Assembly: GCF_019891545.1 (NCBI RefSeq)
Contig: NZ_JAHDIU010000001.1
Span: 248,001-312,000, forward strand
DNA from: Flavobacterium coralii
Lineage (GTDB): Bacteria; Bacteroidota; Bacteroidia; Flavobacteriales; Flavobacteriaceae
Length of the DNA: 64,000 nt
Direction: 5' to 3'
The notes below the pieces were generated by a model that saw only the letters and a program-made list of their open reading frames with translations, searched no databases and was not told the origin of the DNA. Positions 12,150 to 21,300 of this stretch are shown piece after piece. A program made the translations under genes and the position numbers. The number at the start of each line of letters is the position of its first letter. Position 1 is the first letter of the stretch.

Positions 12150-15100
12150 TTATCGTAGCAGTGAGAAGTGGGCTTTAAACTCCCTGTTACTGCCATCTGA
12201 AGATGTATATAATAGTTTGAACCAGTAGTCGGTTGCCGGAAGCTGTTCGCCGTTAAAGCTACCATCCCAACCGTTAGCTCCAGGTTTCACAACCGATACC
12301 ACCTTACCATACCTGTCAAAAATATAAATTATTGCATTATCCTGTCCGCTAAGCCCTTTGATGTTCCAGGTGTCACGTATACCGTCACCGTTGGGGCTGA
12401 AAAAGCGGGGATAATCAAGTGCATATACTTCCAAAACTACCGGGTTACATCCGTTTTTATCATTTACTATTATTGTATAGAATCCTTCTGTAATTCCTGT
12501 AAACACATTATCATCCTGAAAAGGCCTTCCGTTAAGGCTGTATTCATAGTCGCCTGAACCGCCTGTTACATCAACTGTAATCGTTTGCCTGAACTGGAAA
12601 TCGGTTTCCACTATTGCAGTAGCTACCGCAGGTGAAGAAACACGTACAGTTGCTTCAGCGCTTGCTGTACAACCATTGGCATTGGTTACAGTTACCGTAT
12701 AATCGCCCGGTTCTATAACAATAAGAGTGTTTGTAGTGTTAGGCAATGTTTCACCATCTTTCGTCCATACAAAACTATTAACGCCTAAAGGCAGTCCTGT
12801 GTTGATAATAATTGCATTGTTCTCACCGGTTTCTAAGTCACGGCACAGGTAATAAATATCCTCAAGTTCAGGCTCAGGTAATGCAATTACATTTACCGTA
12901 AACTCGGCTGAAGCAGTACATTCGGCACCTACCGTATAGCTGATAGTGACCGTACCATCTGTAATACTTGTAACAAGTCCGTTTTCATCTACTGTGGCTA
13001 TATTGTCATTGCTGCTTGTCCATATTCCATCCAGTACAAGGTTTTCAAGTTGAGTAGTATCGCCTGCACAGATAGTGCCATTTCCTGTAATTATACCCGG
13101 ATCAGGCGCTGGCGCTGGAGGGTTATTAATAGTTATGGGTTCTGAGTCTTCAGTACAACCGGCAGCATTCCTTACGGTTATGATATATGTTCCCGGTACT
13201 ACATCAGGGAAGGTTGCATTAGCCTGATAGGTTACACCCGAATCTATACTATAACTAAAGCCGGGGCCTCTTGGCGAGTTGACTTCAATTTTACCAAAGG
13301 GGTTGTCACAATCCGGCTGTAGTGCTGTAACTACAGGTAGTGCAGGAAAAGAAGGCTGTGGCGGTACTACTTTTGTTACCGGTAATGAAACGCAACCATC
13401 AGCATTCTGTACCCTTATCACATAAGAACCCGGTGTCAGGTTAGTAAATTCGTTGCTGGTTTGGTAGGTTGCACCATTATCTATACTGTACTGCAAGCCT
13501 GTACCTGTAGGTGATGTAACAGTAATACTGCCTGTAGTTGTTGTACAGTCGGGGTTTACAACATCTGCAACGGGTACTCCTGGTGTTTGTGGTGCAAGGT
13601 TTATGGTTACAGGTGTAGGGTTTGCCGATATACAACCTGCTGCGTTACGCACATATACATTATATGTTGCAGGAGCCAAACCAGTAAATGTTGCAGATGA
13701 TTGATAGTTGATACCGTTGATACTGTATTGTATTCCTGCACCGGTTGGCGACAGTACGGTTATACTGCCCGTAGTGCTTCCGCATGATGGTTGGTTAGCG
13801 AGCACTACTGCATCGGCAGGAATATTTGGCACGGTAGTTATAGTTACATTTACCGGTGCTGAGGTACAGCCCGACTGGTTACGTACTACAAGTTGGTACT
13901 GACCCGGAGTAAGGTTAGTAAATATGTTACTGTTGCTATATGTACTTCCGTTGTTTATACTGTATTCCAACCCTGTGCCGACAGGTGAAGTAATTGTGAT
14001 ACTTCCGAAAGGATTGGTACAGGTGGGATTAGTTTGTGTATAACCTGCCTGCTGAGGCACGGCAGGAGCAGCGTTAATGGTAGCTGTTGCCGGATTTTCT
14101 GATATACAACCTGCACTGTTTTTCACAAATACGCTGTAGGTGCCGGGAGTAAGCCCGCTAAATAGGGTGCTGCTCTGGTAGTTAATGCCGTTTATACTAT
14201 AGGTTAATCCGGTTCCTGTAGGTGCAGTTACCGTTAGGCTTCCAAATGGTGTAGTACAGGTAGGTTGTACAGCTGTTACAATAGCATCAGCAGGTATAGC
14301 AGGTGCAGGGGCAATGGTTACCGAAATTGGCTGCGAGGTACATCCTTCAGCATTCTGAACTACTAAGCTATAGTTATCAGGTACTAAACCGTTGAATTCA
14401 GCTTGCGGAACAAAGGTAGTACCACCGTCTATACTGTATAAAGTGCCTGCTCCAGTTGGCGAATTAAAAGTAATAGCTCCTGTTGTGTCATCACATCCTA
14501 AAGCTGTAACAGAATAGGTTGGCTGTGCTATTCCCGGTGCCGGGTTTACCGTAAAACTTACAGGTGTAGACATACAGCCATCTGAATTTTGCACGGTTAC
14601 ATTATAGGTGTTTGGCGTAAGTCCGCTGAATACTGGCGAGCTTTGGTAAGCCCCGCCGATGCTGTATTGCAGCCCTGTACCTGTTGGTGATGTAATGGTG
14701 ATGGTTCCCGTAGCAGTAGTACAGGTAGGCTGCGTTATGGTAGAAACGGCCTGAGCCGGAGCAGCAGGTGCAGGGTTTACTGTAACGCTTACAGGCGTAG
14801 AGATACAGCCATCAGAATTTTGTACAGTTACAGAATATGTGTTAGGCGTAAGCCCGCTGAATACAGGTGAGGTTTGATATGCCCCACCGATGCTGTATTG
14901 CAAGCCCGTTCCGGTTGGAGATGTAATGGTGATGGTTCCCGTAACAGTAGTACAGGTTGGTTGCGTTACATTAGTAACAGCCTGAACCGGAGCAGCAGGT
15001 GCAGGGTTTACCGTAACGCTTACAGGTGTAGAAATACACCCTTGGGCGTTTTGTACAGTAACGGAGTATGTATTAGGCGCAAGCCCGGTAAATATAGCCG

Positions 15101-18100
15101 AGCTTTGGTAAGCACCGCCGATGCTGTACTGTAGCCCTGTTCCTGTTGGTGATGTTATGGTGATGGTTCCCGTAGCTGTCGTACAGGTTGGTTGCGTTAC
15201 TGTAGCAACGGCCTGAGCCGGAGCAGCAGGAGCAGGGTTTACCGTAACGCTGGCAGGAGTAGAGATACAGCCATCAGAATTTTGTACAGTTACAGAATAC
15301 GTATTAGGCGCAAGTCCGCTGAATATAGCAGAACTTTGGTAAGCACCCCCGATGCTGTACTGTAGCCCTGTTCCGGTTGGCGATGTTATAGTGATGGTTC
15401 CCGTAGCTGAAGTGCAAGTTGGTTGCGTTACTGTGGCAACGGCCTGAGCCGGAGCAGCGGGGGCAGGGTTCACTGTAACGCTGACAGGTGTTGAAATACA
15501 CCCTTGGGCGTTTTGCACAGTTACGTTATATGTATTCGGCACAAGTCCACTAAATATAGGAGAACTTTGATATGCCCCGCCAATGCTGTATTGCAAGCCC
15601 GTTCCGGTTGGTGATGTTATGGTGATGGTTCCAGTAACAGTAGTACAGGTTGGTTGCGTTACAGTAGCAACAGCCTGAGCCGGAGCAGCAGGCGCAGGGT
15701 TTACCGTTATGTTGACAGGCGCAGAGATACACCCATCCGCATTTTGAACGGTTACGTTATACGTATTCGGCGCAAGCCCGTTAAATACTACCGAACTTTG
15801 GTATGCCCCGCCGATGCTGTATTGCAAGCCCGTTCCGGTTGGTGATGTAATCGTAATAGTTCCCGTAGCAGTAGTACAGGTTGGTTGCGTTACAGTAGCA
15901 ACAGCCTGAGCCGGAGCAGCAGGTGCTGGGTTTACTGTAACACTTAACGGAGTAGAGATACAACCTTGGGCGTTTTGTACCGTTACGTTATAGGTATTCG
16001 GCGTAAGTCCGCTGAATACTGCCGAAGTTTGATACGCCCCGCCAATGCTATATTGCAGTCCTGTTCCTGTTGGAGATGTGATGGTAATGGTTCCCGTAGC
16101 AGTAGTACAGGTTGGCTGCGTTACTGTGGCAACGGCCTGAGCCGGAGCAGCAGGCGCAGGGTTTACCGTAACACTTACAGGAGTAGAGATACAGCCTTGG
16201 GCGTTTTGTACGGTAACGGAATATGTATTCGGCGTAAGCCCGCTGAATACTGCTGAACTTTGGTAAGCCCCTCCGATGCTGTATTGTAGCCCTGTTCCGG
16301 TTGGTGATGTAATGGCGATGGTTCCCGTAGCTGTCGTACAGGTAGGTTGCGTTACTGTAGCGACTGCCTGAGCAGGTGTGGCACTATTTATTATTGTTAT
16401 GTTTACAGGCTCTGAAATACAACCTGAAAGATTTTTAACGGTTAATGGGTAAGTACCCGGAGCTAAATTATTGAATGTGGTCGTAAACTGGTATGTACTG
16501 CTATTGATACTATAGGAAAGCCCAAATTCCAACGGTGCTGTTACAGTAATACTTCCTGTAGCCGATGCACAGCCGGGCTGTGTAACATTTACCTGTGCAG
16601 CATCGGGTGCTTCAGTAATATTAAGCTGTGCGGCATTGCTGATAAGTTCGCAGGTAGTAGAGGTGAGCACACAATAATACTGGTTTCCGTTAAAGCTGAA
16701 AGGCGCGTCCAGCACATTAAGTGTAGCCGTTGTTGCACCCGAATAGTTAGTACCATTGGTAACATTTACCCAGTTGCCGGCGCTGTTAAGTACCCTCCAT
16801 TGGTAGGTATAACCTGTACCTGGAGGCACAACCGTAAAGGATGCATCTTCGTTTTCGCAGATATATTCAGATGCAGGGCCTGTAAAATCAGGTGTTGGTG
16901 CACTTACAGGGTTAGCAGTGTGCTGGTCAAGGTCTGTACAAAATTCTTCACCATATACAAACCAGTCATTTACATTAAACTGAACTTTTGGCGCAATTGC
17001 ATCGGGTTTGCGTATCAGGGTATAACCCCTTCCGGATAAATCACCTGAACCTAATGGTATTTCAACATTATCAATAAGAGTTCCATTTTTAAGCAGCTCA
17101 AATTCATCATTTGCATTTATACCATTAGTTAACGGAAAATCAGTAGGAATGCCCGGACATGCTGTGGTTATCTGGATAGCAACTATAAAAGTGTCTCCGG
17201 GTGCTATTGTACCCGTTAGGCTCATGTTATAGCTTGGTGGGCCTATGCCAATATCACCATATCGCAGTAATGTATAGCCGTTAAGATTAATAGGGTTTGA
17301 TGTTGGGTTGTATAATTCTATGGCACCCGGCACTCCGTTATATGCATCAAATATTTCTGAAATGTAAACATCGCTTTCACATTCAGACGCTAAAACTGTA
17401 AAACTGCCTGCCGTGTCATTACAGCCGGAGCCGTTTACTACTATTACTCCTGTAGAAGCACCTTCGGGTACAAGGGCAATCAGTTCTGTATCTGATAGTG
17501 CGGCAAATGTTGAGGTAATGCCGTCAAAAGTAACCGATGTAGCTTCATTAAATCCGGTTCCCGTTAAGGTAACCAATGTATTTTCAGGCCCTGAAACAGG
17601 AGTATAGGAGGTAACATCAACAGGGCAGAGTGGGGCAGAGGCATTTGAAATAACACCGTTTAAAGTAAAATCATCCAGCACCACATTACCACTACCTGTT
17701 GGAGAGTTATTAAAGCTTACGGTAACAGTAACTGTGCCCGTTAAACCTGTTACAGGTGTACTAACAGCTGTATTTCCTGTAGATGCCCCTGTTGTGGGTA
17801 CTGACCCATTACCAACCTGTGTACCATTTATAAAAAGATTCCATGTTTGGGCAGCTGAAGGTGACCTCTTTCTCCAAAAATTGAATGAGGTTATGTCTAA
17901 CTGCTTACCTGCCGCTACATTAAATGTTAGTGTAATTTGTGTTGTTGGGGTAGTACCCGCATTTGGCGAAGTAACTGAAAGTGCTATACTGTTAGATGCC
18001 CCGTTAATGTTAAGCCAGTTTCCGGTATTGTTGGTCCATGAGGAGCCGGAAAGGTTTGGGTTTAAGATATTTGGTGTACCTGTATAGGGGTTATTGGTTA

Positions 18101-18221
18101 TAACCGTATTGCCAAAGTTATGCTGGTAAACCTGTCCGTAAAAAGCAACAGGCAGCATAAAGGCAAAAAAAAACAAAGCGAGGGTGCTTTTAATAAGTAA
18201 CGTATTGTTTTTCAATACCAT
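12150..18221 (-). CDS. Giant SprB-like adhesin, gliding-motility-type (T9SS type B) C-terminus
   Basis: The 2023-residue protein has a signal peptide ending FYGQ and a beta-sandwich at about 31-190 (YQHNFG to LDDFTLNG). An IPT/TIG-like domain lies at ~197-275, a lamin-tail domain at ~280-430 (VYISEIFDAYNGVPGAIELY) and an Ig-like domain at ~440-535 (YQWRVLNSAG). About fifteen SprB-like repeats cover ~545-1705. Eight consecutive copies are near identical at 77 residues each, every one with two cysteines (QPTC and xGC) 49 residues apart. A Big_2-like Ig domain follows (~1710-1780), and the last ~90 residues are a gliding-motility-associated type B domain (RFFSPNGDGIRDTWNIKG). Family knowledge: SprB-type proteins are surface adhesins moved by the gliding machinery. 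This is a paralog of the neighbour at 18398-23305. Which surface it binds is unknown. Confidence 0.9.
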   Translation of the reverse strand: MVLKNNTLLIKSTLALFFFAFMLPVAFYGQVYQHNFGNTVITNNPYTGTPNILNPNLSGSSWTNNTGNWLNINGASNSIALSVTSPNAGTTPTTQITLTFNVAAGKQLDITSFNFWRKRSPSAAQTWNLFINGTQVGNGSVPTTGASTGNTAVSTPVTGLTGTVTVTVSFNNSPTGSGNVVLDDFTLNGVISNASAPLCPVDVTSYTPVSGPENTLVTLTGTGFNEATSVTFDGITSTFAALSDTELIALVPEGASTGVIVVNGSGCNDTAGSFTVLASECESDVYISEIFDAYNGVPGAIELYNPTSNPINLNGYTLLRYGDIGIGPPSYNMSLTGTIAPGDTFIVAIQITTACPGIPTDFPLTNGINANDEFELLKNGTLIDNVEIPLGSGDLSGRGYTLIRKPDAIAPKVQFNVNDWFVYGEEFCTDLDQHTANPVSAPTPDFTGPASEYICENEDASFTVVPPGTGYTYQWRVLNSAGNWVNVTNGTNYSGATTATLNVLDAPFSFNGNQYYCVLTSTTCELISNAAQLNITEAPDAAQVNVTQPGCASATGSITVTAPLEFGLSYSINSSTYQFTTTFNNLAPGTYPLTVKNLSGCISEPVNITIINSATPAQAVATVTQPTCTTATGTIAITSPTGTGLQYSIGGAYQSSAVFSGLTPNTYSVTVQNAQGCISTPVSVTVNPAPAAPAQAVATVTQPTCTTATGTITITSPTGTGLQYSIGGAYQTSAVFSGLTPNTYNVTVQNAQGCISTPLSVTVNPAPAAPAQAVATVTQPTCTTATGTITITSPTGTGLQYSIGGAYQSSVVFNGLAPNTYNVTVQNADGCISAPVNITVNPAPAAPAQAVATVTQPTCTTVTGTITITSPTGTGLQYSIGGAYQSSPIFSGLVPNTYNVTVQNAQGCISTPVSVTVNPAPAAPAQAVATVTQPTCTSATGTITITSPTGTGLQYSIGGAYQSSAIFSGLAPNTYSVTVQNSDGCISTPASVTVNPAPAAPAQAVATVTQPTCTTATGTITITSPTGTGLQYSIGGAYQSSAIFTGLAPNTYSVTVQNAQGCISTPVSVTVNPAPAAPVQAVTNVTQPTCTTVTGTITITSPTGTGLQYSIGGAYQTSPVFSGLTPNTYSVTVQNSDGCISTPVSVTVNPAPAAPAQAVSTITQPTCTTATGTITITSPTGTGLQYSIGGAYQSSPVFSGLTPNTYNVTVQNSDGCMSTPVSFTVNPAPGIAQPTYSVTALGCDDTTGAITFNSPTGAGTLYSIDGGTTFVPQAEFNGLVPDNYSLVVQNAEGCTSQPISVTIAPAPAIPADAIVTAVQPTCTTPFGSLTVTAPTGTGLTYSINGINYQSSTLFSGLTPGTYSVFVKNSAGCISENPATATINAAPAVPQQAGYTQTNPTCTNPFGSITITSPVGTGLEYSINNGSTYSNSNIFTNLTPGQYQLVVRNQSGCTSAPVNVTITTVPNIPADAVVLANQPSCGSTTGSITVLSPTGAGIQYSINGINYQSSATFTGLAPATYNVYVRNAAGCISANPTPVTINLAPQTPGVPVADVVNPDCTTTTGSITVTSPTGTGLQYSIDNGATYQTSNEFTNLTPGSYVIRVQNADGCVSLPVTKVVPPQPSFPALPVVTALQPDCDNPFGKIEVNSPRGPGFSYSIDSGVTYQANATFPDVVPGTYIITVRNAAGCTEDSEPITINNPPAPAPDPGIITGNGTICAGDTTQLENLVLDGIWTSSNDNIATVDENGLVTSITDGTVTISYTVGAECTASAEFTVNVIALPEPELEDIYYLCRDLETGENNAIIINTGLPLGVNSFVWTKDGETLPNTTNTLIVIEPGDYTVTVTNANGCTASAEATVRVSSPAVATAIVETDFQFRQTITVDVTGGSGDYEYSLNGRPFQDDNVFTGITEGFYTIIVNDKNGCNPVVLEVYALDYPRFFSPNGDGIRDTWNIKGLSGQDNAIIYIFDRYGKVVSVVKPGANGWDGSFNGEQLPATDYWFKLLYTSSDGSNREFKAHFSLLR
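14523..16370 (-). repeat. Eight tandem 231-bp repeats encoding SprB-like modules
   Basis: A landmark GCCTGA/GCCTGC hexamer recurs at 14749-14751, 14980, 15211, 15442, 15673, 15904, 16135 and 16366, an almost exact 231-base period. Each unit encodes one 77-residue module, so copy number can change without a frameshift. Units differ by scattered substitutions, many of them synonymous. Confidence 0.93.
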
Positions 18222-18252
18222 TTTAGTTTGAGTTAAGACTTTATTAACAGGC

Positions 18253-18260
18253 CAAAATTA
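18253..18260 (-). promoter_or_regulatory. Candidate -7 promoter box of the 2023-aa adhesin
   Basis: The minus strand reads TAATTTTG, matching the Bacteroidota -7 consensus TAnnTTTG, about 32 bases before the start codon. A CAA (TTG on the coding strand) at 18287-18289 gives a 26-base spacer, longer than usual. The same box occurs upstream of the gene at 23582-26650. Confidence 0.5.
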
Positions 18261-18345
18261 AAAGTTTTTGATAGCCGACTTATTATCAAAACATTATTTA
18301 ACTATCGTTCAAATGTAAATAAATTATTAACTCAATATATATAAA

Positions 18346-18378
18346 AAGTAAAGCCGCTAAATTTTAGCGGCTTTACTT
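18346..18378 (-). terminator. Terminator of the 1635-aa adhesin
   Basis: A perfect 15-bp stem (18346-18360 with 18364-18378) with a 3-base loop lies 19 bases beyond the stop of the minus-strand gene, followed by a T-rich tail on that strand. Confidence 0.9.
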
Positions 18379-18397
18379 ACATTATAGTTGTACTTTG

Positions 18398-21300
18398 TTA
18401 TTGTTCTCTGTTTATATATACCCAACCGGTTTTAGAATCGCTTGCAGTTTCAACAACATAGAAATAAGTTCCTGTAGGCAGCTCATCACCACTATCAGAT
18501 TGACCCATCCACTCATTTATATAATTGCTCCTGCTGTACACTTCTTTACCGTAACGGTTAAATATGGTTACTTTGGTAGCACCTAAACCTGTAAGGTCAA
18601 ATGTGTCATTATCACCGTCGTTGTTAGGAGAAATACCTCTTGGTATCATACAGAATGTATGCTCAACACTAAAAGTATATGTTGCTTCGCAACCTGCTGC
18701 ATTTGTAACCGTAACAGTAAACTCAAGCGGATACTGTGAAGCGTCTATATTATTGTTTAGGGTATATGCGCTTGCATCAAAGGTTTCTTCGCTGCCCACA
18801 ACATTGTTACCCCTTCTCCAGGTGTAGCTAACTATTTCAGAAGCACTGCCTGTAACAGCTGTTTCCAGCAGGTAAGTAGTACCAAAAGTGGTTTCAGTAC
18901 AACCCTGTACACCTGTTACTACCGGTGGGGTAGGCACTTCATCAATAATGATAACCTCAGTTTCAGATGTACAGCCATCAGGATTTTGTACTGTTATAGT
19001 GTAGCTGCCGGGTGCAAGGTTATCGAAAAAGCGTGTTGGCTGATAGTTAGCACCGCCATCAATGCTGTAGCTAAATCCGGCTCCTGCAGGGGCAATCACT
19101 TCAATCATACCTGTTGTTATAGTACAGGTAGGTTGTGTTTCTATATAAGTAGCTACTTCTGCGCCTGTAGGCTCGTCTATTATAACATCTACTGTAGAGG
19201 TACATCCGTCAGCATTACGAACAGTTACGGTATAAATATCCGGTGCTAAACCTGTAAATAAAGTTCCGCTCTGGAATGTTGTGCCGTCTATACTATATGT
19301 AAATGTAGGATCTATAGGTGCTGTAATTTCTATTGTTCCTGTTGCAAGGGCACATGTTGGCTGTGTAACAGTAGTTACAGCAACGGCAGGGCCGGCAGGA
19401 ATATTATTAATTATAATGTCTGAAGTTACAGATGTACACCCTCCGGCATTCTGAACGGTAACTGTGTAAGTCTGTCCCGGTGTTAAGCCGGAGAAAGTAG
19501 TAGCCGACTGGAATGTAGTACCATCTATACTATAAGTCAGTCCGGCTCCTGTTGGTGCGGTAACTTCTATAATACCCGCTGTTGTACAGGTAGGTTGCGT
19601 AACTGTTACGGCTGCCACATCCGGTGTTGTTGGCGCAGGCTCAACAACTATACCTGATGTCGAGGCAGTACAATCCATAGAGATCATAACAGTAACAGTA
19701 TAAGTACCCGGAGCTACATTAAATATATTGCTCAACTGGAAGTCAGTACCATTAATACTGTACATGGTAGTTGCCCCTATAGGTGAAGTAACCTCTATAG
19801 TTCCTGAAGTTTCGCCGCACGCAGGGTTAGTAACGGTTACAACAGGTGCATCAGGCAACACAGGAGCTTCGTTAATGATGATAGCATCTGTAACAGATGT
19901 ACATCCGCCCGCGTTTTGTACAGTTATAGTATAACTACCTTCTGTAAGTCCGCTAAATGTGGTTCCTGTCTGGAAATCGGTTCCGTTAATGCTGTATTCC
20001 AGTCCTGCACCCAGTGGTGCTGTAACTTCTATTATACCCGCTGTAGTACAGGTTGGCTGTGTTACAGTAGTTGTTGCAACAGCAGGTGCTGTTGGTGTAG
20101 CATCAATTGTTATGTTTGCAGTAACCGATGTACAACCGTCTGTATTTTGCACTGTAACTGTATAGGTTCCCTGAGTAAGCCCGCTAAATGTAGTACCTGT
20201 CTGGAAATCTGTACCGTTAATGCTGTATTCAAGCCCTGCCCCAAGTGGTGCGGTAACTTCTATTATACCTGCTGTAGTACAGGTTGGCTGCGTTACAGTA
20301 GTTGTTGCAACAGCCGGTGCGGCAGGAGCGGCATTAATAGTTATGTTGGAAGTAACCGATGTACATCCCTCTGCATTTTGAACTGTTACAGTATATGTTC
20401 CCTGAGTAAGTCCGCTAAATGTAGTTCCTGTCTGGAAATCTGTACCGTTGATGCTGTATTCAAGTCCTGCCCCAAGCGGTGCGGTAACTTGTATAATACC
20501 TGCTGTAGTACAGGTTGGCTGTGTAACTGTGGTTGTAGCTACTGCAGGAGTAGAAACAGGAGTAAGGATTATATCCGTAGTTTCAGAAATACATCCGTCA
20601 GCATTCATTACCGTTACGGTATAAGTACCTGCTGCAAGTCCGCTGAAAGTAGTTCCTGTCTGGAAATCTGTTCCGTTAATGCTGTACTCAAGACCTGCGC
20701 CAAGAGGTGCTGTAACCTGTATTGTACCTGTAGTTGTGGTACAGTTTGGTTGTGTTACGGTAGTTGTTGCTACTGCAGGTGCATTAGGTGCAGGGTCTAT
20801 AACAATATCAGCAGTTTCAGATGTACATCCGTCTGCGTTTTGTACTGTTACTGTATATGTACCTGCAATCACATTATTAAATGTAGTTCCTGTCTGGAAA
20901 TCAGTACCATTAATGCTGTACTCTAAACCTGCCCCAAGCGGTGCAGTTACTACTATGCTGCCTCCTGTAGTACAGGTAGCCTGTGTAACAGTAGTGGTAG
21001 CTATTGCAGGGCCTGCAGGTGTAGGGTTGATGATTATATCAGAAGTTTCAGATGTACATCCGTCTATATGGCTAACAATTACCGTATAGGTACCCGGTGC
21101 AAGGCCTGAGAATGTTGTTGTGGCCTGAAAGTCGAGCCCGTCTATGCTGTATGTATAATCAGCGCCAAGCGGAGCGGTAACCTCTATAATGCCTCCTGTT
21201 GTACAGGTTGGCTGTGTTACAGTTGTTGTGGCAACAGCCGGAATTACCGGAGCATCATCAATAACTATTGGTGCTGTTACAGATACACATCCTAAAGCGT

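Noticed and set aside
14523-16370. Regular 231-bp repeats could be mistaken for a CRISPR or satellite array
   Set aside because: The units are long, coding, in frame and contiguous with no unique spacers; they are protein repeats.
19916-20926. A 336-codon plus-strand frame, rich in cysteine and repetitive, opposite the 1635-aa adhesin
   Set aside because: It is the antisense reading of the SprB-like repeats. Its repetition mirrors the real gene exactly and it has no signal or domain of its own.
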